Assembly (NCBI RefSeq): GCF_900167165.1
Contig: NZ_FUXM01000024.1
Coordinates: forward strand, 1-35,763
DNA from: Carboxydocella sporoproducens DSM 16521
GTDB lineage: Bacteria > Bacillota > GCA-003054495 > Carboxydocellales > Carboxydocellaceae
Length of the DNA: 35,763 bases
Reading direction: 5' to 3'
Shown: positions 16,190 to 25,647 of the stretch, one piece after another
How positions within the stretch are numbered: the stretch's first letter is position 1
How the letters are laid out: each line of letters starts with the position of its first letter
The notes under the pieces: model-generated
What the model was told of the DNA's origin: nothing
What the model saw: only the letters and a program-made list of their open reading frames with translations
Databases searched by the model: none
Made by a program: the position numbers and the translations under genes

Positions 16190-17239
16190 ATGAGTTTTAT
16201 CAGGGTTATAAAACCAGGCCTCCTGACAACGATACAGGACCGTGGACGGTTCGGTTATCAACAGTGGGGTATTCCTGTGGCCGGAGCCATGGATGAATAC
16301 GCTTTGCGTATAGCCAATCTTTTGGTAGGTAATCCGGAAGGTGAGGCATGTTTGGAAATTACTCTCCTGGGACCCACCCTGGAATTCCAGGCTGAAGGCG
16401 TAATTGCCCTGACAGGGGCTGATCTGGGAGCCAGGTTAAATGGCCAGGATCTTCCTCTCTGGCAGGCTTTACAAGTCCAAAAAGGCGACAAACTGGAATT
16501 TACGGGTGTGAAGGCAGGATGTCGTGTCTATTTAGCGGTAGCCGGAGGGTTTGAAGTTCCGGTAGTGATGGGCAGTAAGTCTACATATGTACGTGGACAG
16601 ATAGGCGGTTTTGCAGGGAGGAGTTTACGTAAGGGAGATGAAATTGGCATAAGGGTTCCTCGGGTAGATTTAAGGAGATTGATCAATCGAACGGTACCCA
16701 GGGAGTACCGGTATGAATTTACCAATCCCATCCTGGTACGGGTTGTGCTGGGTCCCCAGGATGATGCCTTTACCGAGGACGGAATTAGAACCTTTTTGGA
16801 AGGGCAATACCAGGTAACTAACGAAGCTGACCGTATGGGGTATCGCCTGGATGGTCCCAAAATCCAGCATAAGACAAGTCCGGATATTATCTCTGATGGT
16901 ATTGTCATGGGTTCTATCCAGGTCCCCGGGCATGGTTTGCCTATTATTATGATGGCTGACCGACAAACTACCGGGGGTTACACGAAAATCGCCACCGTTA
17001 TTACCGCAGATTTAAACAAAATAGCCCAGGCTAAGCCGGGAGATGCAATCAGGTTTCAGGCTGTTTCTATTGAGGAAGCCCATGAGATTTACCGGGCCTA
17101 TGAAGAAAAAATTCGCAACGTCAAGGATAAATTTATTTTTGCTCAAAAAGAGCCCTTCACAAGTAAGAAAGGGTTAAAGAGAACTATGCGTATATGGGTA
17201 AATGGTACGGAATATATAGTCGAAATAGAAAGATTATGA
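16190..17239 (+). CDS. pxpC: 5-oxoprolinase subunit C (KipA/AHS2 family)
   Basis: A 349-residue protein of the biotin-dependent carboxyltransferase-like KipA/AHS2 family; pairs with PxpB. Motifs: [22 protein letters not shown] is split across the first 40 residues, followed by [13 protein letters not shown] and later [19 protein letters not shown] 16190 follows AAGGAGG (16178-16184), which lies in the end of pxpB; the frame is open upstream but inside pxpB. The last 17 residues ([17 protein letters not shown]) look like the first strands of a biotinyl carrier domain, but no such domain follows. Confidence 0.92.
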   Translation: MSFIRVIKPGLLTTIQDRGRFGYQQWGIPVAGAMDEYALRIANLLVGNPEGEACLEITLLGPTLEFQAEGVIALTGADLGARLNGQDLPLWQALQVQKGDKLEFTGVKAGCRVYLAVAGGFEVPVVMGSKSTYVRGQIGGFAGRSLRKGDEIGIRVPRVDLRRLINRTVPREYRYEFTNPILVRVVLGPQDDAFTEDGIRTFLEGQYQVTNEADRMGYRLDGPKIQHKTSPDIISDGIVMGSIQVPGHGLPIIMMADRQTTGGYTKIATVITADLNKIAQAKPGDAIRFQAVSIEEAHEIYRAYEEKIRNVKDKFIFAQKEPFTSKKGLKRTMRIWVNGTEYIVEIERL

Positions 17240-17252
17240 GAGGAGGAGAAAA

Positions 17253-18041
17253 ATGCTGGAATTATTTCATGCTAAACCTGAGGAGGTCAGGGGAGCCATC
17301 CGCAAAGGGGAAATAAACAGACCGACAGCGGGGATGTGTGCAGGGTACGCTCAAGCTAACCTTGCTGTTTTACCGAAAGATTTAGCCTTTGAATTTTTGC
17401 TCTTTTGTCAAAGAAATCCTAAACCCTGTCCGGTCCTGGATGTTACAGAGGTGGGCTCTTTTGAGCCTGTTTTAACAGCCCCGGGTGCTGATTTGCGCAC
17501 GGATATACCCAAATACCGTATTTATAAGTATGGCCAACTAGTTGATGAGACTAGTGATATTTTAAATTATTGGCGAGAAGATCTTGTTGCTTTTCTTTTA
17601 GGTTGCAGTTTTACCTTTGAGAGTGGATTGCTTCAAGGGGGGATTCCGGTCCGTCATATTGAAGAAGGCAGGAATGTACCCATGTATATTACCAATATAC
17701 CCTGCAAACCTGCAGGAAGGTTCAGTGGCCCCATGGTAGTAAGTATGCGTCCTATACCTTATCAACAGGTAGTAAAGGCAGTACAAATAACAAGTCGTTA
17801 TCCAGCTGTTCATGGTGCACCTGTTCATATCGGAGACCCTGTTCTGATCGGAATAAAAGATTTAGATAAACCGGATTTTGGAGACCCTGTCACCATTAAA
17901 CCAGGGGAAGTACCGGTATTCTGGGCTTGTGGTGTTACCCCACAAGCTGTGGCTATGCAGTCGAAACCACCTTTCATGATTACCCATGCTCCCGGGCACA
18001 TGTTTATAACTGATGTGCTCAATGAGGACCTGACTGTATAG
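17253..18041 (+). CDS. YcsI-like putative hydro-lyase (DUF1445, D-glutamate cyclase-related)
   Basis: A 262-residue protein of the DUF1445 family. The signature regions are [18 protein letters not shown] (25-42), [15 protein letters not shown] and GAPVHIGDP with FWACGVTPQ near the C-terminus. The family is related to mammalian D-glutamate cyclase, which forms 5-oxo-D-proline from D-glutamate. Standing at the end of a 5-oxoprolinase module it may supply or handle the same ring compound. Start ATG 17253 has GAGGAGGAG, 13 nt after pxpC. Reaction in bacteria is not settled, so the activity is inference. Confidence 0.85.
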   Translation: MLELFHAKPEEVRGAIRKGEINRPTAGMCAGYAQANLAVLPKDLAFEFLLFCQRNPKPCPVLDVTEVGSFEPVLTAPGADLRTDIPKYRIYKYGQLVDETSDILNYWREDLVAFLLGCSFTFESGLLQGGIPVRHIEEGRNVPMYITNIPCKPAGRFSGPMVVSMRPIPYQQVVKAVQITSRYPAVHGAPVHIGDPVLIGIKDLDKPDFGDPVTIKPGEVPVFWACGVTPQAVAMQSKPPFMITHAPGHMFITDVLNEDLTV

Positions 18042-18054
18042 AGAGATGCCTCAT

Positions 18055-18095
18055 AACAAGACACGTGAAACCATCACGTGTCTTGTTTTACTTTG
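18055..18095 (+). terminator. strong terminator after the 5-oxoproline module
   Basis: A perfect stem of about 14 bp (AACAAGACACGTGA, 18055-18068, with TCACGTGTCTTGTT, 18074-18087) has a 5-nt loop and ends in a T-rich TTTTACTTT stretch. It separates the module from the carA promoter. Confidence 0.85.
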
Positions 18096-18144
18096 AAGCG
18101 GGGTATTTGAGGGATGAAATCAGACAAAAATCCCCTATTAACCA

Positions 18145-18174
18145 TTGCATTATTATGCAGAAATATTGTATAAT
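18145..18174 (+). promoter_or_regulatory. carA promoter with ARG box
   Basis: The -35 TTGCAT (18145-18150) and -10 TATAAT (18169-18174) are 18 nt apart, as at argC. The operator TGCAT-TATT-ATGCA (18146-18159) is identical in sequence and position to the argC one. carAB-argF should therefore follow arginine supply. Confidence 0.85.
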
Positions 18175-18207
18175 TATAAACGAATTAGCTGGTGAGGGGG
18201 ATTAGCA

Positions 18208-19272
18208 GTGAAAGGATATTTAGTCCTGGCCGATGGTACAGTCTACGAAGGCACCGCCTTTGGTGCCGTAGGGGAGGCTATCGGCGAGGTGGTTTTCAAT
18301 ACAGGCATGACGGGTTATCAGGAGATATTGACTGACCCGTCCTATTGCGGGCAGATAGTGACCATGACCTATCCATTGATCGGTAACTATGGCATCAATC
18401 AGGATGACTTCGAGGCCTCCCGCAGTTATGTCCGGGGGTTTATCGTGCGGGAAACCTGCACCTACCCCAGCAACTGGCGGGCTAAGGAGACGCTGGATGC
18501 CTATCTGTATCGCCATCGTATTATTGGTCTGGCAGGCATAGATACCAGGGCGCTGACCAAAAAATTGCGGCAGCATGGGGTGATGCAGGGGCTGATCACC
18601 ACTTTGCCGGGGACAGTGGCAGAGATGGTGGCCAAAATCAAGCAGGCGCCGCCGGTGTTTGGGCCCCAGCTGGTGCAGACGGTGACTACACCCGAGCCTT
18701 ATACCATCCCCGGGCCCGGCCCCAGGGTAGTGGTCATGGATTTTGGCGCCAAAGCCAATATTCTGCGCAGCCTGAATAAACTGGGGCTGGAACTGGTAGT
18801 GGTCCCGGCGCATGCCACGGCCGATGAAATTATGGCTTACCGGCCGGCCGGGTTGATGCTGTCCAACGGACCGGGGGATCCAACGGATGTGCCCCTGGCC
18901 ATCAATACAGTGCGCCAACTCCTGGGCGAACTGCCCATTTTCGGGATTTGTCTCGGCCATCAGATCATCGGCCTGGCTTTAGGCGGCAGCACTTATAAGC
19001 TAAAATTCGGACACCGGGGCGCCAACCATCCCGTGCAGGATTTACACAGCGGGCGAGTATATATCACCTCCCAGAATCACGGGTTTGCCCTGGCAGCCGA
19101 TTCACTGCAGCAGCTGCCGGTGGAAATCACCCATCTCAACCTCAATGATGGTACAGTGGAAGGGTTAAGGCATAAGGAATTGCCGGTTTTCTCGGTGCAA
19201 TACCATCCGGAAGCTGCACCGGGACCGGAAGATAATGAATATCTGTTCCAGCAGTTTTTGCAGTTACTTTAA
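18208..19272 (+). CDS. carA: carbamoyl-phosphate synthase small subunit (glutaminase)
   Basis: A 354-residue class I glutamine amidotransferase. It hydrolyses glutamine and passes ammonia to CarB. The triad is visible: C248 in FGICLGHQ, and H333 and E335 in QYHPEA. The N-terminal small-subunit domain covers about 1-150. GTG 18208 has GAGGGGG upstream. With the ARG-box promoter and argF downstream, this copy is probably the arginine-controlled enzyme. Confidence 0.96.
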   Translation: MKGYLVLADGTVYEGTAFGAVGEAIGEVVFNTGMTGYQEILTDPSYCGQIVTMTYPLIGNYGINQDDFEASRSYVRGFIVRETCTYPSNWRAKETLDAYLYRHRIIGLAGIDTRALTKKLRQHGVMQGLITTLPGTVAEMVAKIKQAPPVFGPQLVQTVTTPEPYTIPGPGPRVVVMDFGAKANILRSLNKLGLELVVVPAHATADEIMAYRPAGLMLSNGPGDPTDVPLAINTVRQLLGELPIFGICLGHQIIGLALGGSTYKLKFGHRGANHPVQDLHSGRVYITSQNHGFALAADSLQQLPVEITHLNLNDGTVEGLRHKELPVFSVQYHPEAAPGPEDNEYLFQQFLQLL

Positions 19273-19296
19273 ACCAGGAAACAAAGGGGGAGGAGC

Positions 19297-22200
19297 ATGC
19301 CCAAAAGACAGGATATTAAAAAAGTGCTGGTAATCGGTTCCGGGCCCATTATCATCGGCCAGGCGGCGGAATTCGATTATGCCGGTACCCAGGCTTGCAA
19401 GGCTTTGAAAGAAGAAGGGCTGGAGGTAGTGCTGGTCAATTCCAACCCGGCGACCATTATGACCGATGCCAATATGGCGGATAAAATTTATATCGAGCCA
19501 TTACAGTGGCAGACGGTGGCTCAAATCATAGAAAAAGAACGGCCTGATGGACTGTTACCTACCCTGGGTGGACAGACTGGCCTGAATATAGCTGTTGAAC
19601 TGGCGGAGAAAGGGATTTTGCAGCAATATGGTGTCGCCCTGCTGGGAACTCCCCTGGAGGCGATCAAGCGGGCTGAGGATAGGGAATTATTCCGGGCCTT
19701 AATGCTGGAGATCGGTGAACCTATTCCTCCCAGTACCATCGTAGAAACAGTAGATGCTGCCCTGGCCTTTGCCGAGGAGATTGGCTATCCGGTGATCGTT
19801 CGTCCCGCTTATACCCTGGGAGGATCCGGGGGCGGAATTGCCCATAATGCCAGGGAACTGGCGCAAATCGCTGATAAGGGCTTGAAGTACAGTGCTATCG
19901 GGCAGATTCTGCTGGAAAAAAGCGTGGCCGGCTGGAAGGAAATCGAGTATGAGGTAATGCGGGATAGTGCCGATAACTGCATTACCATTTGTAATATGGA
20001 AAACATCGACCCGGTGGGAATTCATACCGGGGATTCCATTGTTATCGCGCCTTCCCAGACTTTAAGTGACCGCGAGTATCAGATGCTACGCACTGCCGCA
20101 CTGAAGATAATCAGGGCCTTAAAAATTGAGGGTGGATGTAATGTCCAATTCGCCTTAAATCCTCACAGTTTTGAATATATAGTAATCGAGGTTAATCCCC
20201 GGGTGAGCCGCAGCTCGGCCCTGGCGTCAAAAGCGACTGGTTATCCCATTGCCAAGATGGCGGCCAAAATTGCCATTGGCCTGACCCTGGCTGAGTTGAC
20301 TAACCCGGTTACTGGTAAAACCAGTGCCTGCTTTGAACCGGCCCTGGACTACTGTGTAGTCAAGATTCCCCGCTGGCCGTTCGATAAATTTCCCACGGCT
20401 GACCGGCGACTGGGAACTCAGATGAAGGCTACCGGGGAAGTGATGGCCATTGAACGCAGCTTTGAGGCCGCTTTACAAAAGGCAATCCGCAGTCTGGAAA
20501 TCGGTTTGGACAGTTTGCAATTGCCCAAACTGGGTGCTCTTTCCGATATGGCCATCGAACACCGGCTGCAAGAAGCCGATGATGAAAGGCTGTTTGTGGT
20601 GGCAGAGGCTTTTCGCCGCCATTTTACCGTGAAAGAGGTTTATCAGCTTACGAAAATCGATCCCTGGTTCCTGGAAAAGATTCGCGGTCTGGTGGAACTG
20701 GAAAGGCAAATCAAAAAAACGCCCTGGGGTCAGGTAACTTCGGAATTTTTACAGTTGGTCAAAAGCAAAGGTTTCAGTGATCGGGCCCTGGCTCGCTGGT
20801 GGGGAGTAGAAGAACGTGAAGTGCGGGATCGGCGGGCAGAGTGGGGCATTCGCCCGGTTTATAAGCTGGTGGATACCTGTGCTGCTGAGTTTGAAGCAGC
20901 TACTCCCTACTATTATTCTTCTTATGAGCAGGAGGATGAAGTAGAAGTCAGTACCAGACCGAAAGTGGTGGTGCTGGGCTCGGGGCCGATCCGCATCGGT
21001 CAGGGGATTGAGTTTGATTATTGTTCAGTCCATTCTGTCTGGGGTTTGCAGGAACTGGGTTATGAAACCATTATTATCAATAATAACCCCGAAACAGTGA
21101 GTACGGATTTTGATACGGCGGATAAATTATATTTTGAACCTCTGACAGTGGAAGATGTTCTGCATGTAATTGAAAAAGAACAGCCTCTGGGAGTGATTGT
21201 ACAATTCGGCGGCCAAACTGCCATTAATCTGGCAGCCAAACTGGAGGCGGCCGGAGTGAAAATCCTGGGTACGTCCGTGCAGTCCATTGACCTGGCAGAA
21301 GACCGGGAAAAATTCGCTGCCCTGTTAGCTAAACTGGGAATTCCCCAGACGGAAGGCAAGGCGGTCTTCTCGGTTACAGAAGGGGTGGAATGGGCCCGGC
21401 AGCTGGGTTATCCCCTGGTAGTGCGTCCTTCCTATGTTCTGGGCGGCCGCAATATGGAGATTGTCCAAAAAGAAGAGGAGCTGGTCCACTATTTAACCAC
21501 AGCAGTGGAAATCACCCCCGAACATCCGGTGCTGATTGACCGCTATCTGCTGGGGCGGGAAGTCGAGGTAGATGCCATCGGTGATGGTAAGGATATATTT
21601 ATTCCTGGCATTATGGCCCATGTGGAGAGGGCGGGGGTGCATTCCGGGGACTCCATGGCGGTTTATCCGGCTCAGGGTTTAAGCCGGGAAGAGGAAGAAC
21701 TGCTGGTGGATTATACCTTGCGGATCGGTCGGGCCTTGCAGGTATGTGGTCTTATCAATATTCAGTATGTGATCAGCAACGGTCAGGTTTATGTGCTGGA
21801 AGTCAACCCACGGGCGTCCCGGACGGTGCCGGTGTTGAGTAAAGTGACGGCAGTGCCCATGGTGGCGGTAGCTACCAAAGCCATGCTGGGAGAGAGCCTG
21901 ACCAAACAGGGGTATTATCATGGCCTCAAGCCCCCCTCTCCCTGGATTACTGTCAAAGCCCCTGTTTTTTCCTTCGAGAAACTGGGCGGGGTGGAAATCT
22001 CCCTGGGCCCGGAAATGAAGTCCACCGGTGAGGTAATGGGCACAGCGGCGGAGTATCCTGCTGCCTTGCTGAAAGCCATGCAGGCCGCCAATATCAAGTT
22101 GCCTGCGGGCGGAACGGTGTTCTGGTCGGTAGCGGATTGGGACAAGGAGGAAGCGGCCCGGCTGGCTGCTCGCTTTGCCGCTTATGGCTTCCAGCTGGCA

Positions 22201-22488
22201 GCTGCAGGAGATACCTGGCGCTATTTCGCGGAACGGGGATTACAGGTAACGGAACTTGAAGAAGACCTGACAGCGATCAGAACTGGTCGCATTCAGCTGG
22301 TAATCAATACACCTACCCAGGGGAAAAATCCGGGGCGGCGGGGCTTCCAGCTGCGCCGCACGGCAGCGGAATATAGAATTCCGTGCTTAACTTCTCTGGA
22401 TACGGCCAATGCGGTATTGCAGGTGCTGGAGTACCTGGCTGCCGGCGGCACGGCTGAACCCCTGGAACTGGCGGTATATACAGGTTAA
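19297..22488 (+). CDS. carB: carbamoyl-phosphate synthase large subunit
   Basis: A 1063-residue protein of normal length. It has two ATP-grasp halves: the first from [16 protein letters not shown] near residue 14, the second from [15 protein letters not shown] near 560. They phosphorylate bicarbonate and carbamate. The C-terminal 130 residues form the MGS-like allosteric domain where ornithine or UMP act in other enzymes. It lies 24 nt after carA and 13 nt before argF. No break or missing block was noticed. Confidence 0.96.
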   Translation: MPKRQDIKKVLVIGSGPIIIGQAAEFDYAGTQACKALKEEGLEVVLVNSNPATIMTDANMADKIYIEPLQWQTVAQIIEKERPDGLLPTLGGQTGLNIAVELAEKGILQQYGVALLGTPLEAIKRAEDRELFRALMLEIGEPIPPSTIVETVDAALAFAEEIGYPVIVRPAYTLGGSGGGIAHNARELAQIADKGLKYSAIGQILLEKSVAGWKEIEYEVMRDSADNCITICNMENIDPVGIHTGDSIVIAPSQTLSDREYQMLRTAALKIIRALKIEGGCNVQFALNPHSFEYIVIEVNPRVSRSSALASKATGYPIAKMAAKIAIGLTLAELTNPVTGKTSACFEPALDYCVVKIPRWPFDKFPTADRRLGTQMKATGEVMAIERSFEAALQKAIRSLEIGLDSLQLPKLGALSDMAIEHRLQEADDERLFVVAEAFRRHFTVKEVYQLTKIDPWFLEKIRGLVELERQIKKTPWGQVTSEFLQLVKSKGFSDRALARWWGVEEREVRDRRAEWGIRPVYKLVDTCAAEFEAATPYYYSSYEQEDEVEVSTRPKVVVLGSGPIRIGQGIEFDYCSVHSVWGLQELGYETIIINNNPETVSTDFDTADKLYFEPLTVEDVLHVIEKEQPLGVIVQFGGQTAINLAAKLEAAGVKILGTSVQSIDLAEDREKFAALLAKLGIPQTEGKAVFSVTEGVEWARQLGYPLVVRPSYVLGGRNMEIVQKEEELVHYLTTAVEITPEHPVLIDRYLLGREVEVDAIGDGKDIFIPGIMAHVERAGVHSGDSMAVYPAQGLSREEEELLVDYTLRIGRALQVCGLINIQYVISNGQVYVLEVNPRASRTVPVLSKVTAVPMVAVATKAMLGESLTKQGYYHGLKPPSPWITVKAPVFSFEKLGGVEISLGPEMKSTGEVMGTAAEYPAALLKAMQAANIKLPAGGTVFWSVADWDKEEAARLAARFAAYGFQLAAAGDTWRYFAERGLQVTELEEDLTAIRTGRIQLVINTPTQGKNPGRRGFQLRRTAAEYRIPCLTSLDTANAVLQVLEYLAAGGTAEPLELAVYTG

Positions 22489-22501
22489 GGAGGCATAAAC
22501 A

Positions 22502-23455
22502 ATGGCATTAGCATTAAATGAAATTCAAAAAGCCATGCAGGGGCGGGATTTTCTCTGCATGTCTGACTATACCAGAGAAGAGCTGAAGGAAATGATTGCT
22601 CTGGCTCTGCACCTGAAAAAAGAACAGAAAATGGGGGTATCCCACCCCATTTTACAGGGCAAAACCCTGGCCATGATTTTCCGCAAATCTTCGACCCGGA
22701 CCAGGGTGTCCTTTGAAGTGGGCATGTATCAGTTAGGAGGCTATCCCCTCTTTTTGAGCAGCAATGATATTCAGCTGGGACGGGGGGAACCGATTGCTGA
22801 TACTGCGCGGGTGCTGTCCCGCATGGTGGATGGCATTATGATCCGTACCTTTGCCCAGGCCGAGGTGGAGGAGCTGGCTCAGTTTGCCGATGTGCCGGTA
22901 ATCAACGGCTTGACCGATCTGCTGCATCCCTGCCAGGTGCTGGCTGACCTGATGACCATCCAGGAATACAAAGGCAAGCTGGCTGGACTGAAGCTGGCCT
23001 ATGTGGGGGATGGCAACAATATGGCCCATTCCCTGCTGATTGGTGGAGCCAAGATGGGGATGAAGGTAGCGGTGGCCAGCCCGGAAGGCTATCTGCCTCA
23101 GGCGGAGATTGTGGCTAAAGCTCAGGCCTTTGCCGCTGAAAGCGGTGGGGAAATTCTGGTTACTACTGATCCGGTGGAAGCGGTAACGGATGCCGATGTG
23201 GTCTATACTGATGTCTGGGCTTCCATGGGGCAGGAAGCAGAAGCCGAGGAGCGGGCCCGGATCTTCCAACCCTATCAGGTCAATGAGGAACTGGTAGCCA
23301 AAGCCAGGGCAGATTATCTCTTTCTGCACTGTCTGCCGGCCCACCGCGGGGAGGAAGTAACCGCCGGTGTAATCGATGGTCCCAATTCAGTGGTGTTTGA
23401 TGAGGCGGAAAACCGGCTGCATGCCCAAAAGGCTCTGCTGGCCCTGTTGTTGTAG
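22502..23455 (+). CDS. argF: ornithine carbamoyltransferase
   Basis: A 317-residue transcarbamylase that forms citrulline from ornithine and carbamoyl phosphate. The carbamoyl phosphate motif is SSTRTR (63-68), with [11 protein letters not shown] for binding and [11 protein letters not shown] as the ornithine loop. Its N-terminus has about ten more residues than short homologues. TAAGGAGG overlaps the carB stop. The choice of ornithine over aspartate transcarbamylase rests on the HCLPAHRG loop and the context. Confidence 0.95.
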   Translation: MALALNEIQKAMQGRDFLCMSDYTREELKEMIALALHLKKEQKMGVSHPILQGKTLAMIFRKSSTRTRVSFEVGMYQLGGYPLFLSSNDIQLGRGEPIADTARVLSRMVDGIMIRTFAQAEVEELAQFADVPVINGLTDLLHPCQVLADLMTIQEYKGKLAGLKLAYVGDGNNMAHSLLIGGAKMGMKVAVASPEGYLPQAEIVAKAQAFAAESGGEILVTTDPVEAVTDADVVYTDVWASMGQEAEAEERARIFQPYQVNEELVAKARADYLFLHCLPAHRGEEVTAGVIDGPNSVVFDEAENRLHAQKALLALLL

Positions 23456-23481
23456 AACAGGCTTCCTCTCACCCTGCCCAA

Positions 23482-23491
23482 ATGATATAAT
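23482..23491 (+). promoter_or_regulatory. extended -10 element after argF
   Basis: TGATATAAT fits the extended -10 form TGnTATAAT, about 18 nt before the next start. No good -35 is seen at the normal distance. This suggests that the following unknown gene has its own weak promoter. Confidence 0.45.
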
Positions 23492-23508
23492 GGGGACAAG
23501 GGGGGAGG

Positions 23509-24309
23509 ATGGTGAAAAATAGAAGTCCTAAACTGATCTGGTGGAACAGGATAGTTAACGCAGCTTTACTGGTAGTTATGCTGATTTCAGCCTATAGTTT
23601 ATTCTTTCCGACAAGGGACCCCAATTATTATAGCGGATCTGCCCTGCTGAAACAGGTGGAGCAATATGCCCGATCAGGCCTGGATAAAAAGGCACTGGAA
23701 CAGGCCAATACCCTGGATTATACCAATATCTACACCATCGGCTTTGGCCAGGCTAACCTGCTTTCCCTGTGGCCATCTGGGACTGAAACCGTCAGGATTC
23801 TGGCCAGAGAACTACTACAACTTGAACCCGCTGAGGATGCAGATTTCCGGCCCGAGTTTGCTGTACGCATCGGTTATGTGGAAGAAAAAGGGGATAAGAC
23901 GCGGCTTACCGGCTTTTATTATGACCGCCGCGGCCTGGTCAAAAGCGGTAATCAGGTTTACCGCCTGTCAGCGGCCGGACAGCAGTTGCTTAACCAGGAG
24001 CTAAATGGCTGGGTAGCATTAACGGAGATTAGAAATGGGTTTTATTTAGCTGCTTGCCGGCGAAACTGGTCTGCTCTAGAGCGTTTTGCCGCACCGGCGG
24101 TAATAGAGGCAGTCCGAAAAGGTAAAATTCCAGCTGGGGAACCGGTGGGAATTGGATATAAGTTTAATGAGGTACAACATTCAGGAAAGAACCAATTTGT
24201 AGAGGCAAATATAGAGGATACTATAACTTTAAAAAACGGGCGTAAATTTGCTGCCAGGTTGACTTATAAGATAATTAACGGGCGCTGGCAAATTACCGGG
24301 TTGAATTAA
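23509..24309 (+). CDS. unrecognised membrane-anchored protein
   Basis: A 266-residue protein that I do not recognise. It has a basic N-terminus followed by one hydrophobic segment (about residues 15-32), then an extracytoplasmic or soluble part. The C-terminal 60 residues end in a strand pattern with KIINGRWQITGLN, a form common in NTF2-like/DUF4829-type domains. The middle contains tyrosine-rich and charged sequence without catalytic motifs. GGGGGGAGG lies directly before ATG 23509, so GTG 23512 is an equally likely start. It stands between argF and argG; its 3' end contains the argG promoter. Confidence 0.7.
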   Translation: MVKNRSPKLIWWNRIVNAALLVVMLISAYSLFFPTRDPNYYSGSALLKQVEQYARSGLDKKALEQANTLDYTNIYTIGFGQANLLSLWPSGTETVRILARELLQLEPAEDADFRPEFAVRIGYVEEKGDKTRLTGFYYDRRGLVKSGNQVYRLSAAGQQLLNQELNGWVALTEIRNGFYLAACRRNWSALERFAAPAVIEAVRKGKIPAGEPVGIGYKFNEVQHSGKNQFVEANIEDTITLKNGRKFAARLTYKIINGRWQITGLN

Positions 24310-24329
24310 AATACAGAAAAGGGTATAAT
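24301..24329 (+). promoter_or_regulatory. argG promoter with ARG-box-like operator
   Basis: TTGAAT (24301-24306) and TATAAT (24324-24329) are separated by 17 nt, a near-consensus sigma-A promoter. The operator TGAAT-TAAA-ATACA (24302-24315) overlaps the -35 and has one mismatch to TGAAT-WWWW-ATTCA. The promoter lies over the stop codon of the upstream gene. Confidence 0.75.
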
Positions 24330-24363
24330 ATTTCCTGAGTTTTTATAAAAGGAGACGATTGGC

Positions 24364-25566
24364 ATGAAAAAAGTAGTGCTGGCATATTCGGGGGGATTGG
24401 ATACCTCCATTATCATTCCCTGGCTAAAAGAAAATTACGGATATGAAGTAATTGCTATGGTCGCCGATTTGGGACAAGGGGAAGAACTGGCTCCCCTGCG
24501 GGAAAAAGCCATCAAATCCGGAGCCAGCAAGATTTATATTGAAGACCTGAAACAGGAATTTGTCGAGGACTTTATCTGGCCTACCCTGAAAGCAGGGGCC
24601 ATTTATGAAGGCAAGTATTTGCTGGGCACTTCCTTTGCCCGCCCCTTGATTGCCAAACGGCTGGTGGAAATTGCCCGTCAGGAAGGGGCGGAAGCGGTGG
24701 CTCACGGAGCTACCGGCAAAGGCAATGACCAGGTACGGTTTGAACTGGCCGTAAAAGCCCTGGCCCCTGATTTGAAGATCATTGCTCCCTGGCGCCTGTG
24801 GGATATCCGCTCCCGGGAAGATGCCATTGATTATGCCCAGGCCCGGGGTATTCCCGTACCGGTGACCAAGGCCCGGCCCTATTCCATGGACCGTAACCTC
24901 TGGCATTTGAGCCATGAAGGGGCTGATCTGGAGGATCCCTGGAATGAACCGCAAAAGGATGTATTGATGCTGATTACCCCGCCGGAAGAAGCTCCGGACC
25001 AGCCGACCTATGTGGAGCTGGAATTTGAACAGGGCATTCCGGTGAAGCTGAACGGTGAAGCTCTGGATGGGGTCAGCCTGATTGAGAAACTGAATGAAAT
25101 CGCCGGTGCCAATGGTGTGGGTGTGGTAGACATGGTGGAAAATCGCCTGGTGGGGATGAAATCCCGGGGAGTTTATGAGACTCCGGCCGGCACTGTCCTC
25201 TATGCTGCCCACCGGGAATTAGAACTGCTCTGCCTGGACCGGGCCACTTTGCATTATAAGGACCTGGTAGCCCAGCGCTATGCTGAACTGGTATACGATG
25301 GGGTCTGGTATCATCCCCTGCGGGAAGCCATTGATGCTTTTGTCAATGTGACTCAGAAGACGGTGACCGGTACCGTACGGTTAAAGCTGTACAAAGGCAG
25401 TTGCACACCGGCAGGAGCCAAGTCGCCCTATTCCCTCTATCACCAGGAGCTGTCCACCTTTGGTCGGGACGAAATCTACAACCAGAAGGATGCGGAAGGC
25501 TTTATCAATCTCTTCGGCCTACCCCTGCTGGTACGGGCGATGATGGAGGAAAAAAATCGCAAATAG
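24364..25566 (+). CDS. argG: argininosuccinate synthase
   Basis: A 400-residue ATP pyrophosphatase that joins citrulline and aspartate. The PP-loop is [10 protein letters not shown] (7-16); [14 protein letters not shown] binds the substrates and [11 protein letters not shown] (about 176-186) is family-specific. Length is normal. AAAGGAGA precedes ATG 24364. It is transcribed from its own ARG-box promoter together with argH. Confidence 0.96.
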   Translation: MKKVVLAYSGGLDTSIIIPWLKENYGYEVIAMVADLGQGEELAPLREKAIKSGASKIYIEDLKQEFVEDFIWPTLKAGAIYEGKYLLGTSFARPLIAKRLVEIARQEGAEAVAHGATGKGNDQVRFELAVKALAPDLKIIAPWRLWDIRSREDAIDYAQARGIPVPVTKARPYSMDRNLWHLSHEGADLEDPWNEPQKDVLMLITPPEEAPDQPTYVELEFEQGIPVKLNGEALDGVSLIEKLNEIAGANGVGVVDMVENRLVGMKSRGVYETPAGTVLYAAHRELELLCLDRATLHYKDLVAQRYAELVYDGVWYHPLREAIDAFVNVTQKTVTGTVRLKLYKGSCTPAGAKSPYSLYHQELSTFGRDEIYNQKDAEGFINLFGLPLLVRAMMEEKNRK

Positions 25567-25577
25567 CGCAAGCAGCC

Positions 25578-25608
25578 GCCAGGCTCTGGCCATCGGGCCA
25601 GGCCTGGC
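25578..25608 (+). repeat. strong hairpin between argG and argH
   Basis: GCCAGGC-T-CTGGCC (25578-25591) pairs with GGCCAG-GCCTGGC (25596-25608) over an ATCG loop: 13 bp with a single bulged T. No T-tract follows, so it is unlikely to be a full terminator. It may protect or process the argG-argH mRNA. Confidence 0.65.
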
Positions 25609-25647
25609 TTCGTACTATCCAGCTAATTAACGAAGGAGGAGACAGAG

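Noticed and set aside
18220-18960. 246-codon reverse frame within carA
   Set aside because: It is antisense to carA; its His/Gln/Pro-rich product is typical of shadow frames.
24424-25212. 262-codon reverse frame within argG
   Set aside because: It is fully antisense to a well-supported argG and contains no recognisable motif.
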